This document shows, one piece after another, positions 1-8,552 of a DNA stretch of 64,000 nt; position 1 is the stretch's first letter, and every line of letters begins with the position of its first letter. The position numbers and the translations under genes are program-made. Location: the NCBI GenBank assembly GCA_963974485.1, contig CAXBBS010000002.1, positions 186,001-250,000 on the forward strand, written 5' to 3'. This DNA is from JAALKW01 sp963974485. GTDB taxonomy: Bacteria > Pseudomonadota > Gammaproteobacteria > Legionellales > Legionellaceae. The notes beneath the pieces are model-generated. The model was given only the letters and a program-made list of their open reading frames with translations, ran no database searches and was not told the DNA's origin.

Positions 1-2
1 CC

Positions 3-1091
3 CTATTGAACGATCCTCTTTATTTAGGCTGCGCCCATCCTCGTATCGAAGGAAAAGCGTATGATACGTTTATTGAGCGCTTCGTGACGGCTATTCATAA
101 ACGTTTTCCTAAAGCATTTTTACATTGGGAAGATTTTGGGCGTCATAACGCCGATCAAATTTTAGAAAAATTTAAAAATAAAATCTGTACGTTTAACGAT
201 GATATTCAAGGCACAGGTGCAGTTACATTGGCAGCCTTGCTTGCTGCATGCGATGTCACCCAAACGCCATTGACAAAACAACGTATTGTTGTTTACGGAG
301 CAGGCTCTGCGGGCACAGGCATCAGCCACCAAATTGTCGAAGCCATGATAAAACATGGCTTAACCAGCGAGCAGGCCCATAAGCAATTTTGGCTTATTGA
401 TAGGCAGGGCTTATTAACTGATGGTGACCTAAGCCTTACAGAAGCACAAAAACCATTTGCGCGTGCAAAATCAGAACTTTCTAAATGGTCATATCAAGGA
501 CAAGATTATCCCTCACTGACGGACACGGTTAAACAAATACAACCAACTGTACTCATTGGTTGCTCAGCACAAACCGGTGCATTCTCACAAGATATTATCC
601 AAAACATGGCTAAATCGTGTAAACGCCCCGTTATTTTTCCGCTTTCAAACCCCGATGAAAAGTGCGAAGCAAAGCCAGAAGATATTTTGGCCTGGAGTGA
701 AGGCCGTGCGTTGATTGCAACGGGAACCGCATTCCCTGCGGTAGAATATGAAAATCGCTTGGTTGAAATAGCCCAGTGCAACAATGCCCTTGTATTTCCT
801 GGTATAGGTCTTGGCGTATTAGCTGTTGGTGCAAAACACTTATCAAAAAATATGATTGGAGCTGCTTCTCACGCCTTAAGTCAATTTTCACCGAGTAAGA
901 AAGATAGTTTTTTACCTCTATTGCCTTCACTTGAGCAAGCACAGCTGGTTGCTAAAGCCATTGCACATGCTGTGGCTGACACGGCGATAGATGAAGGTTT
1001 AGCTGAACATAACGATCGTGATAAAATTGATCAGCATATTGATACGCACTTTTGGGAGCCACGGTATCTACCTTTTCACAAAAAATTATAA
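3..1091 (+). CDS. maeA: NAD-dependent malic enzyme, C-terminal part (5' end outside window)
   Basis: Oxidative decarboxylation of malate to pyruvate with NAD(P) reduction, in the cytosol. The reading frame is open to the left edge, so the N-terminus is missing. The first visible residues (LLNDPLYLG) match an internal segment of the large-subunit malic enzymes. The visible part has the HWEDFGRHNA and CTFNDDIQGTGAV segments carrying metal and malate ligands, then a Rossmann nucleotide-binding motif VVYGAGSAGTG. About 360 residues of an expected ~560 are present. The NAD rather than NADP preference is assumed from similarity to E. coli MaeA. nadD follows after 5 bases. Confidence 0.93.
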   Translation, partial: LLNDPLYLGCAHPRIEGKAYDTFIERFVTAIHKRFPKAFLHWEDFGRHNADQILEKFKNKICTFNDDIQGTGAVTLAALLAACDVTQTPLTKQRIVVYGAGSAGTGISHQIVEAMIKHGLTSEQAHKQFWLIDRQGLLTDGDLSLTEAQKPFARAKSELSKWSYQGQDYPSLTDTVKQIQPTVLIGCSAQTGAFSQDIIQNMAKSCKRPVIFPLSNPDEKCEAKPEDILAWSEGRALIATGTAFPAVEYENRLVEIAQCNNALVFPGIGLGVLAVGAKHLSKNMIGAASHALSQFSPSKKDSFLPLLPSLEQAQLVAKAIAHAVADTAIDEGLAEHNDRDKIDQHIDTHFWEPRYLPFHKKL

Positions 1092-1096
1092 CATGT

Positions 1097-1741
1097 ATGA
1101 ATAAATCTAAGCATAATTTAATTTATGGGGGGAGCTTCGATCCCCCTCATCTTGGTCATATCAAAACTGCCTGCGCGGTTCAGCAGGCCTTTGCTTTTGA
1201 CAAATTTATATTTGTACCGTGCAAGCAATCCGTTTTAAAAAACAAGAGCGTCGCAACCAGCAAGCAGCGCCTAGATATGCTTAAACTCGCGCTCGAACCT
1301 TATGCTAACGCTGAATTTAGATTTGAAATCGATACGCGTGAACTCGATCGTGATACACCATCTTATATGGTAGATACGCTTGAAAGTTTTCATCAAGACA
1401 ATCATTATAATAAAAACGCATCGTTTACACTGTTACTCGGTATGGATGCTTTTCTTGATTTACCACGATGGCATCAATGGGAAAAAATATTAACGTTGTG
1501 TGATTTACTGATTATGCAACGCGCGGGCTTTCATCAAAACAAGCCCCTACCTCAAGAACTACAAGCCGCATTGAACACATCATCCTGCAAGCTTCATTTT
1601 TTTGAAGCAGGTAACTACCCTATTGCCTCAAGTACGTTACGTGAACGTATCAACGATCACGAAACACTTTTGAAAAATCAACTACCTAAAGCGGTGTATG
1701 ACTATATTAAAGATCATCAATTATATCAAACTCATCTTTAA
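1097..1741 (+). CDS. nadD: Nicotinate-nucleotide adenylyltransferase
   Basis: Adenylates nicotinate mononucleotide to deamido-NAD in NAD synthesis. The N-terminal GGSFDPPHLGHI is the nucleotidyltransferase signature with the HxGH ATP-binding motif, and the C-terminal SSTLRERI corresponds to the family ISxTxIR motif. I chose the ATG at 1097 rather than a longer frame beginning at 1052 because it places the first beta strand directly after the start and avoids overlap with the malic enzyme. Length (214 aa) is normal. The usual neighbours rsfS and holA are absent. The 3' end overlaps the convergent cvpA gene by 35 bases. Confidence 0.93.
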   Translation: MNKSKHNLIYGGSFDPPHLGHIKTACAVQQAFAFDKFIFVPCKQSVLKNKSVATSKQRLDMLKLALEPYANAEFRFEIDTRELDRDTPSYMVDTLESFHQDNHYNKNASFTLLLGMDAFLDLPRWHQWEKILTLCDLLIMQRAGFHQNKPLPQELQAALNTSSCKLHFFEAGNYPIASSTLRERINDHETLLKNQLPKAVYDYIKDHQLYQTHL

Positions 1742-2303
1742 GTTCATCTTTCAGCTCAAGTTTAGGCTCATCTTTAGATTTATTCTCTGGTTTAACTTTA
1801 CCTTTATTTTCTAAAGCATGAACCTTATCAATAATGCTGGGCATAAAACTAAACATCCAAACAGATAACGGTTTGAATCGAGCGTATATTTTCGAATGAT
1901 TAAAATCTTTATCGTGTGCAAGCGAAGTTAAGTTCATCACTCCAATAAGTAGCGCGACGATAAACGTACCACGGACAAAACCAAAACCCATGCCAAGTAG
2001 ACGATCGGTTCCTTTGAGTCCTGAGCGAGTTAAAATAAGGCTCAAAAGCATGTTTAACAAACCACCAGCCACTAACGTGCCTAATAGCAAAGCCACAAAA
2101 CTTAAAATCCCTCGTAAGGTAGTGTCAGGAATATGGGGTTTAAGATACGCACTAAGAACCGGTGAATATTGAAAACCAAGCCAAATGGCAACCACCCATA
2201 TACCGAGCGCTATGAGCTCTTTTACAAAGCCTCGCATCAACCCCGTAAAAACAGATAAACCAATCAGTGCGATGATGACATAATCTACCCAGTGCCATGC
2301 CAT
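1707..2303 (-). CDS. cvpA: CvpA family membrane protein
   Basis: Inner-membrane protein of the CvpA family, named for a role in colicin V export and linked to envelope homeostasis. The N-terminal three quarters are hydrophobic with four predicted membrane segments, beginning MAWHWVDYVIIALIGLS. The last ~35 residues are a highly charged Lys/Glu/Asp tail with repeated KDE-type triplets, longer than in E. coli CvpA. The ATG at 2303 shares one base with the dedD stop, implying translational coupling. It ends the accD-folC-dedD-cvpA operon; purF, which follows in E. coli, is missing. The tail-coding end overlaps nadD on the other strand. Confidence 0.85.
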   Translation of the reverse strand: MAWHWVDYVIIALIGLSVFTGLMRGFVKELIALGIWVVAIWLGFQYSPVLSAYLKPHIPDTTLRGILSFVALLLGTLVAGGLLNMLLSLILTRSGLKGTDRLLGMGFGFVRGTFIVALLIGVMNLTSLAHDKDFNHSKIYARFKPLSVWMFSFMPSIIDKVHALENKGKVKPENKSKDEPKLELKDELKDEFDIIDDL

Positions 2304-2983
2304 CACAATGTTGCACCGCGTTTAACAACAAAGCCATTAAGCTTCAAGCTTTCAGATAATTTTTCTTGTAGCGCATAGGCGTCATTACGATCGTCTAACT
2401 GCCCTACGATGACTTTGTATAATGCATTATTACCTTGTGTACTCGCATGATAATGTGCTTTATAACCATGGTCTCGTAAATGATACACAAGTTTTTCTGC
2501 ATTATCCTGACTACTAAACGAAGCTAATTGGACGGCATACGCCTGACTCATGTCTTTGTCTAACTTGGCAATCTTCGCAGGCGTTACAACAGGTTTGGGA
2601 GCTGCTTCGGCTTGTTTTATTGGCTTAGGCTTAATTTTAGCTTTCGCAACAACCGGTTTACTTAAAACCGGTACGGTCTTTTTTTCTGGCGTTTTAAGTT
2701 GTAACCCTTCTGCTCGAGCTATTTGGGAAACATGCGCAGGCTTTTGCGTGACAGGAAGTGTCACTTCTGCAATTTTAACGGACTCAAACACGGCTTCTTT
2801 GTCAGCTATAGCTATTTTAGGCGCTGACGGCTTAGGCGGTAATTGAACAGAAACATGAATATTTTCTTCAAGTCGTTGATTGGATTTTTTTACCATCGCT
2901 GGCACAAAAATAATGGCCACCGCAAGAATAACCACTAAACCTGTTAAGCGATGTTTGGTCCGCTCATCAATGCTTATATTCAT
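2303..2983 (-). CDS. dedD: SPOR domain-containing protein DedD
   Basis: Division-associated inner-membrane protein that binds denuded glycan strands at the septum. It has a short cytoplasmic N-terminus, one membrane segment (about residues 13-31, LTGLVVILAVAIIFVPA), a long Pro/Lys/Ala-rich linker, and a C-terminal SPOR domain starting near YAVQLASFSS. Residue order and size (226 aa) match DedD. It lies between folC and cvpA as in E. coli, 5 bases from folC, so it is almost certainly co-transcribed. Confidence 0.88.
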   Translation of the reverse strand: MNISIDERTKHRLTGLVVILAVAIIFVPAMVKKSNQRLEENIHVSVQLPPKPSAPKIAIADKEAVFESVKIAEVTLPVTQKPAHVSQIARAEGLQLKTPEKKTVPVLSKPVVAKAKIKPKPIKQAEAAPKPVVTPAKIAKLDKDMSQAYAVQLASFSSQDNAEKLVYHLRDHGYKAHYHASTQGNNALYKVIVGQLDDRNDAYALQEKLSESLKLNGFVVKRGATL

Positions 2984-2988
2984 GTTTT

Positions 2989-4263
2989 TTATATCTCCCT
3001 GTTTAAATAGGCATGCATTACGGCACTCACCAAAACAAAAGAACCGTAGACAACAATCACATCATTTTCTTTAGCAGCATTAACTGCTGCTTGATATGCA
3101 ACAACTGGATCATCAAACACAGGTAATAACGCCTGCTTTGTTGCATCTATATAAGCTTGCGTAAGAAGCGCCGCATCAGCGCCCCGCTTATCATTCAAAA
3201 GACTTAAATACCATCGCTCAACCAAGTGTTGCATAGGTTCGATTAAGCTGCAAAGATCTCTACCTTGCAAAGCTGAAAAAATCACATGAATCTTGCCTTT
3301 AACAGGGTGCTTATCAAAATAATTTGATAATAACCTCACCGATTGCGCATTATGTGCAACATCAACCAACGTAGGAACTGACGTTTTTAGCCATTGTTGG
3401 CGCCCCGCAAGCATTGCTGTCTCGGCTGCTACTTTATAATCAGTATCACAAACATACAAGCGATTGTTTAATTGTAAGCTAGCCATCATCGCTGCAGCAA
3501 ATGCTTTAGGATGAATGGATAAGGCCGGCAACTTACGTTCAGGATTATTTTCGGCTTTAAAAATAAAAAAATTTTTATCTTGCTCATAACAATATTCGTT
3601 GTTTAAGCTTAATAACGGCGTATTTATTTCTTGGGCATAATTAATTAAAGTACTTGGTGGATGAGTATCAGCATAAATTGCCGGTTTATACGCTCTAAAA
3701 ACACCTGCTTTTTCATAACCAATAGCCTCAACCGTATCACCGAGCCAAGCTTGATGATCTAAATCAACCGTTGTCACAATAGCTAAATCTGAATCGATAA
3801 TATTTGTTGCATCCAAACGACCACCCAAGCCAACCTCAAGTATAAGCACATCAGGATGTTGCTGCTTAAAATAAACAAGTGCTGCAAGCGTAGTCATTTC
3901 AAAATAGGTTAAGGCTTCGCTACCATCCAGTTCGTGTATAGCTAAAAAAGCTTCACATAAAGCAAGATCTGTAATCGATGTCTGATTGATTTGTATGCGT
4001 TCGTTAAAAACTAATAAATGCGGTGATGTATAGGCTGCCACACAAAACCCTGCCGCAGAGTAAATCGCTTTTAATGCCGCAACTGTGGACCCTTTGCCGT
4101 TGGTTCCCGCAACCGTAATCACCACGGTGTTATCCCAGGCTAAGACACCCAGTGCCTGAGCAAAAGATTTGATGCGTGGCAAACCTAATTGAATGGGCTC
4201 ACGGTGACGCATTTCAATATAGGTTAACCACTCAGGTAAGGAAAAAGCGTTAAAGTGCTTCAT
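2989..4263 (-). CDS. folC: Bifunctional dihydrofolate/folylpolyglutamate synthase
   Basis: Adds L-glutamate to dihydropteroate and folates in the cytosol. The Mur-ligase ATP-binding loop is VAGTNGKGSTVAAL, and the folate-specific YTSPHL and FEMTT segments follow. The C-terminal ligase domain includes DVAHNAQS. About 424 aa, normal for FolC. The ATG at 4263 is preferred over the GTG immediately upstream. The gene overlaps the accD 3' end by 14 bases, as expected for a coupled operon. Confidence 0.94.
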   Translation of the reverse strand: MKHFNAFSLPEWLTYIEMRHREPIQLGLPRIKSFAQALGVLAWDNTVVITVAGTNGKGSTVAALKAIYSAAGFCVAAYTSPHLLVFNERIQINQTSITDLALCEAFLAIHELDGSEALTYFEMTTLAALVYFKQQHPDVLILEVGLGGRLDATNIIDSDLAIVTTVDLDHQAWLGDTVEAIGYEKAGVFRAYKPAIYADTHPPSTLINYAQEINTPLLSLNNEYCYEQDKNFFIFKAENNPERKLPALSIHPKAFAAAMMASLQLNNRLYVCDTDYKVAAETAMLAGRQQWLKTSVPTLVDVAHNAQSVRLLSNYFDKHPVKGKIHVIFSALQGRDLCSLIEPMQHLVERWYLSLLNDKRGADAALLTQAYIDATKQALLPVFDDPVVAYQAAVNAAKENDVIVVYGSFVLVSAVMHAYLNREI

Positions 4264-5152
4264 CACCGTCCATTTTTGTCTCGTTTGTCGTTACACTTGT
4301 TTTTTCGTGCATAAGCTTAGAAATAAACTCAGCGACCGTATCGCGTAAATCTTTACGTTCAACCACTTGATCAATATGACCATGCTCCAACAAAAACTCA
4401 CTACGTTGAAATCCTTCGGGTAGCGTTTGTCGAACCGTTTGTTCAATCACACGAGGCCCAGCAAAACCAATCAGCGCATTAGGTTCCGCAATAATCAAAT
4501 CGCCTAAACTTGCAAAGCTTGCAGACACACCACCCATCGTAGGGTCCGTCAGAACAACAATGAACGGTAATTTATGCTCAGCAAATTTTGCGAGTGCAGC
4601 AGATGTTTTAGCCATTTGCATCAATGAGAATAATCCCTCTTGCATACGCGCACCACCACTGGCGGTAAAGCAAATATAAGGTCGTTTATGAAGCAAGGCT
4701 TCGTTGACACCACGTACGAATTTTTCACCGACTGTAGCACCCATCGAGCCGCCCATAAAGCTAAACTCAAAAGCAGATGCTATCACAGGCATGTTTTTTA
4801 ACGTCCCCTTCATCACAATCAACGCTTCTTTTTCACCGGTCGCTTTTTGCGCTTGTGTAATCCTGTCTTTGTATTTTTTAGAATCACGGAATTTCAAGCG
4901 ATCGATAGGCTCCAAATTTTCAGCCAATTCAACACAGCCGTTCTCATCTAAAAATTGTATCAACCTTTCACGCGCCGTAATACGGTGATGATGTTCGCAC
5001 TTAAAGCAAACCGAAAGATTTTTTTTAAGCTCGGCTCGGTACAATAAGGCATGACAAGCTTTACATTTGACCCAAACCCCTTCAGGAACACCTTTTTTCT
5101 GTGATGTTTCGGTTCGAATTCTTGAAGGTAATAATTTTTTTAACCAACTCAT
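4250..5152 (-). CDS. accD: Acetyl-CoA carboxylase carboxyltransferase subunit beta
   Basis: Beta subunit of the carboxyltransferase that makes malonyl-CoA for fatty acid synthesis, acting with AccA. The N-terminal zinc ribbon is visible as two CxxC pairs (CKAC and CFKC) about 15 residues apart. The crotonase-fold core includes GARMQEG and the GFAGPRVI segment. The ATG at 5152 gives the typical MSWLKKLLP start and has an AAGGA ribosome-binding site about 10 bases upstream. The longer frame starting at 5194 would add a non-conserved leader. First gene of the accD-folC-dedD-cvpA operon. Confidence 0.95.
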   Translation of the reverse strand: MSWLKKLLPSRIRTETSQKKGVPEGVWVKCKACHALLYRAELKKNLSVCFKCEHHHRITARERLIQFLDENGCVELAENLEPIDRLKFRDSKKYKDRITQAQKATGEKEALIVMKGTLKNMPVIASAFEFSFMGGSMGATVGEKFVRGVNEALLHKRPYICFTASGGARMQEGLFSLMQMAKTSAALAKFAEHKLPFIVVLTDPTMGGVSASFASLGDLIIAEPNALIGFAGPRVIEQTVRQTLPEGFQRSEFLLEHGHIDQVVERKDLRDTVAEFISKLMHEKTSVTTNETKMDGDEAL

Positions 5153-5239
5153 GTCAGAACTATCCTTCTTTTGTAAAATCGTAATCACCAGCATTATATC
5201 ATGAATAAAGTATGGCGTTTAATTTGACCAACGATACGC

Positions 5240-6400
5240 TTATCTTAAGATTTCTTTTTGATATAAAACAGCCCCTAGCGTCCAATTATTTGTACTCACT
5301 TTTTTGGAAATATAATGAATCGGTTCATGGCGATCAATACCAAACCCCTCAACAAACAGTGAATATAAATAAGACGAGTTCAAGCAGCTCGCAAACAAAT
5401 GTCTGTTTTCAGGATATAACGTTCCTAGAATAGACCAATTTTGTTGGCATACTTGTCGATTAGCTTTCTCTGAAAATTCCTGATGCGTAAATTGATAATT
5501 ATCAAAAGTAAACGGTTTTTCTTGCAACATAGCACTTAAGCCACCGATGATATACCACGTTTGATCGGGATTACTTTGAATGACAGATTTAACGGTACGC
5601 TCAACCTGATGAACCCCGTTAATCAAAGGCATCATGAGTTTTTGGCATGATTGAAAATTTCCTGCGGCTGAAGAACCGTTTGGCAGTGGGTAATGCCTAG
5701 GAAAACACACATCTTGATCTAAATACTGACTTCTAATTTCATCTTGTCCAAGACCTAAAAAGCCATGTGTAAATAAAGATATATGCCGCCCATACACATC
5801 AATATCAATATAATCATTGGAATTTAAATTTGGGTCCATCACTTGCGCGCCTGTCAAAGGAAATGCAATTTGAACCGACGCACTTCCTGTATCAACAACA
5901 CTCACCAAAGGAGCCGAAGGTGATGTTAACGTACCCAACTCATAATTAACGGCTAACCAACCGTACAAAGCCTCTTCTCGACTTTTCAGCGTTTTCGCAA
6001 CAACAAGTTGCCATTGAGATTGCCGTAAAAACCATTGATTTAATTTGGAATAATAAGCCTGCTGCCTTGAATAATTTAACATGCGCATGCCCGCTGTCGC
6101 ATAAAAATAGACAGGAATATTTGAATCCGACACATCCGAAAAAAGCTCTGATAAATAGGCATTGATTGCTTTTTGGTTCAATTCAATGGATGCAAAGCCC
6201 GGTTCAATTTTTTTAAAAAATATATTTTTTATTGCAATAGGCGTATGAGAAGCATCTTCTTGATAACTATAAATATTGAGTCGGGATCCCGAATTACCCG
6301 CGTCTACCACAGCAACACAGTGATGATCCGGACATACGAGCGACGAAGCAAACCCAAGAGAGTTTGTAAATAAACACACCAATAACAGTAAACGATACAT
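5240..6400 (-). CDS. Secreted GDA1/CD39-family ecto-NTPDase (apyrase)
   Basis: Predicted hydrolase of nucleoside tri- and diphosphates, exported to the periplasm or beyond. There is a signal peptide (residues 1-19, cleavage near GFASS). Apyrase conserved regions appear in order: ACR1 DAGNSGSR (33-40), ACR2 FYATAGMRML (about 99-108), ACR3 EEALYGWLAVNYELG (142-156), ACR4 VVDTGSASVQIAF (168-180), and an ACR5-like HGFLGLGQDE. ACR3 has EA where EG is usual, and ACR4 has TGSAS where LGGAS is usual. At 386 aa it is close to the Legionella virulence apyrase Lp1NTPDase (about 393 aa). An AGGA ribosome-binding site precedes the ATG. Confidence 0.88.
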   Translation of the reverse strand: MYRLLLLVCLFTNSLGFASSLVCPDHHCVAVVDAGNSGSRLNIYSYQEDASHTPIAIKNIFFKKIEPGFASIELNQKAINAYLSELFSDVSDSNIPVYFYATAGMRMLNYSRQQAYYSKLNQWFLRQSQWQLVVAKTLKSREEALYGWLAVNYELGTLTSPSAPLVSVVDTGSASVQIAFPLTGAQVMDPNLNSNDYIDIDVYGRHISLFTHGFLGLGQDEIRSQYLDQDVCFPRHYPLPNGSSAAGNFQSCQKLMMPLINGVHQVERTVKSVIQSNPDQTWYIIGGLSAMLQEKPFTFDNYQFTHQEFSEKANRQVCQQNWSILGTLYPENRHLFASCLNSSYLYSLFVEGFGIDRHEPIHYISKKVSTNNWTLGAVLYQKEILR

Positions 6401-6634
6401 GATTTTTTCCTGAAATATAAAACATAAGACCTATTTTCGAGTCATTATCACATTTTTAAGGAATAAGTTGTATAAAATCATATAAAAAAATATATCAATC
6501 AGGCCTTTAAATGATATCACTCAAAAGAGATGGTAGTTCAATCTGAACGTTAGCGAAGATTAAAACAAACTTAAAAAGTTCATTTAGAAGCCAGAACCAG
6601 GACAAATAATCTAACACCGGGATAAAAATATTTA
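6401..6634. other. Intergenic region upstream of NTPDase and unknown gene
   Basis: About 235 AT-rich bases between divergent genes. It must contain the NTPDase promoter, but no convincing -35/-10 pair was identified for the minus strand. No small coding region or RNA gene was recognised. Confidence 0.4.
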
Positions 6635-6663
6635 TTGCCTTTAAAAAACCTAATATGTATTAT
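6635..6663 (+). promoter_or_regulatory. Sigma-70 type promoter for the unknown gene at 6699
   Basis: TTGCCT at 6635-6640 and TATTAT at 6658-6663 are separated by 17 bases, the optimal spacing. This would start transcription near 6670, about 30 bases before the ATG. Seen by eye only. Confidence 0.5.
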
Positions 6664-6698
6664 ATTGAACCTGCATTTATTTTTTTAAGATTTATATT

Positions 6699-7526
6699 AT
6701 GTTGAGAGCCGCTAAGAGTATAAAATTTGGTAAAGACCGTCTAATTTCACAGAATGGTATGTTGTTATCCCCAGTTATCAATCTCTGCGGATTAATTTTG
6801 CGCGCAGATCGACCACTACCAGAGATAATTAAAAATTTTTTGGATTCCAAAGGATTGGAAGTGAGTATAGTGCAGTATAAAGAAGACTCATATGTTCGTT
6901 TGCGTGGAATTTACACAATAGATAAATCTGATATAGAAACATTTATAAATAATCACACTGATTTAATTAACGAACAAAAAATTGGTTTAAATGAGGCTCC
7001 TCCTACCGTCAGTTTACGTCAAGAAATATCTGATAAAGTTGACCAAATTGATGCGCTTCGAGGACCAATGGTTGTTCATAAACAAGGCACAAATTACACA
7101 TGGGAGCCTAGTGTAATGCTCGGTAATAATATTACTGCCCGGATTTCAAAAAAGTATTCTAACATAGGTGGCAGGATAGCTAGTCGGCTTGAAACTCACA
7201 TTAGCACACCGATCTTTATTAGCCACGGGCAGCAGCTACAAGGTATCGGTTTCTTTGCTGATGTAACGGCAAAGACTAATCTGACAATAAACTCTCAAGT
7301 AGGAACCCAAGATAATACCCTTACTGAAGCGGGTGAAAATCTAACGATTGACGCATATGATACATCAACGCCTAGTGAAGAAAGGTTGACACTTAACCCT
7401 AGCGTTCGATGGTTAAATAACCCACATCAGGATTTTCTTCAAACTTCCGAACCTGTAGATACAGACGAGCTATTAGCAACCGCTGATGAAATGTTGATGA
7501 GAATCAGAATGGGGGGAGTTATTTAA
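6699..7526 (+). CDS. Protein of unknown function (275 aa)
   Basis: Not recognised. A soluble protein without signal peptide or membrane segment. The N-terminal ~100 residues mix hydrophobic and charged stretches; the middle and C-terminus are rich in Thr, Asn and Asp with beta-like alternation (for example TAKTNLTINSQVG). The last ~30 residues are acidic and then end RIRMGGVI. No clear ribosome-binding site precedes the ATG (only TTTTTTAAGA), while the promoter is good, so translation may be weak or the leader unusual. It sits between the NTPDase and an L,D-transpeptidase. An accessory or effector role is possible but unsupported. Confidence 0.6.
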   Translation: MLRAAKSIKFGKDRLISQNGMLLSPVINLCGLILRADRPLPEIIKNFLDSKGLEVSIVQYKEDSYVRLRGIYTIDKSDIETFINNHTDLINEQKIGLNEAPPTVSLRQEISDKVDQIDALRGPMVVHKQGTNYTWEPSVMLGNNITARISKKYSNIGGRIASRLETHISTPIFISHGQQLQGIGFFADVTAKTNLTINSQVGTQDNTLTEAGENLTIDAYDTSTPSEERLTLNPSVRWLNNPHQDFLQTSEPVDTDELLATADEMLMRIRMGGVI

Positions 7527-7653
7527 CCATTACGTTTGGGTGGTTGTGGGCATAAAAAAACAAAATATTACCTTCGCAACTGATTTAGAGCACTAGCAAA
7601 ACCCTGTAAGCATCAAAATATGAAGCATATCAATCCGTTCTCACTTTGCACTT

Positions 7654-7691
7654 CTTGTTTTTTTATGAAGCGTCCGTCACAAAAAAACAAG
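7654..7691. repeat. Inverted repeat, 11-bp AT-rich stem
   Basis: CTTGTTTTTTT (7654-7664) and AAAAAAACAAG (7681-7691) are perfect reverse complements around a 16-base loop. It lies 130 bases after the unknown gene and may act as a terminator or transcript 3' end, though the stem is almost all A:T. The rest of 7527-7784 shows no gene. Confidence 0.4.
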
Positions 7692-7727
7692 AATCAAATT
7701 AAATATTTTTAATACGCTGCCGATAGT

Positions 7728-7755
7728 TTGTATTGAGCAACGCACAAAATAATAT
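7728..7755 (+). promoter_or_regulatory. Putative promoter for the L,D-transpeptidase gene
   Basis: TTGTAT (7728-7733) and TAATAT (7750-7755) with a 16-base spacer, 29 bases before the start codon. Moderate match to the sigma-70 consensus. Confidence 0.35.
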
Positions 7756-7784
7756 TTCTATATCTTCCTAGGCTGGAATGCAAT

Positions 7785-8534
7785 ATGAAAAAATTAACTC
7801 AAATATTCATCAGCTGTTTGTTTTTTTTCGCCGCTTCACAGGCTTGGGGCCAAGCACGTTATGGCGAAAGATTTTGTAACTTACCGGATTATGACTGCAT
7901 TCGGATCGAATCAGGTGATCGTTGGGAAACCCTTTTTCCGAATTCTGAAGAAGAAGATATTATTCGGCGCGTTAATCGCATGAACATCAGTTTAAAACCT
8001 GGCATGATTATTGCTATACCCAAACATATCGAAAACCTGACAATATATGATGTATCACCTTTTCCTCGCTATATCGAATCGATTGGCGAAAAAACAATTT
8101 ACGTAAATCAAGAACGTCTGGCCTGGGGGGCTTACGATGCGGAAGGCCAACTTGTTTGGTGGGGGCCGCTTTCATCAGGAAGTGGGCAATGCAACTCAGC
8201 TAATGGCTACTGCAAAACACCCGCCGGTTTTTTTCGTGTCATTCGAAAACAAGATAATGATTGTGTTTCAACAGCCTTTCCAAGGCATGCCGACGGCACC
8301 ACTGGCGGAGCTGAAATGCCCTACTGCATGCACTTTTTTAGGGGGTATGCTTTGCATGGAAGCCGTAGCGTTCCAGGGTATCGTGCCAGCCACGGCTGTG
8401 TGAGGATATTTATTGAAGATGCACGCTGGCTCAACGAAGAGTTTATCGACCTACCAGGCATCGGTCTGCACGGAACACGCGTTATTGTCGGTGCGCCCGT
8501 GACGACACGAGTTCCCCGTAGGAATCCTAAATAA
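7785..8534 (+). CDS. Secreted LysM-like / L,D-transpeptidase (YkuD) protein
   Basis: Predicted periplasmic enzyme that makes 3-3 peptidoglycan crosslinks or anchors proteins to the wall. A signal peptide covers about residues 1-22 (ends SQAWGQA). Residues ~38-79 look like a LysM-type wall-binding module (IRIESGDRWETLF...LKPGMIIAIP). The YkuD catalytic motif is clear: His191 in ALHGSR and Ser202-His203-Gly204-Cys205-Val-Arg207, with Cys205 as nucleophile. Several additional cysteines (for example C31, C38, C136, C143, C160, C181) suggest disulfides. The next gene starts 18 bases downstream, so the two may be co-transcribed. Confidence 0.88.
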   Translation: MKKLTQIFISCLFFFAASQAWGQARYGERFCNLPDYDCIRIESGDRWETLFPNSEEEDIIRRVNRMNISLKPGMIIAIPKHIENLTIYDVSPFPRYIESIGEKTIYVNQERLAWGAYDAEGQLVWWGPLSSGSGQCNSANGYCKTPAGFFRVIRKQDNDCVSTAFPRHADGTTGGAEMPYCMHFFRGYALHGSRSVPGYRASHGCVRIFIEDARWLNEEFIDLPGIGLHGTRVIVGAPVTTRVPRRNPK

Positions 8535-8552
8535 TCATTAAGGAGTACAATC

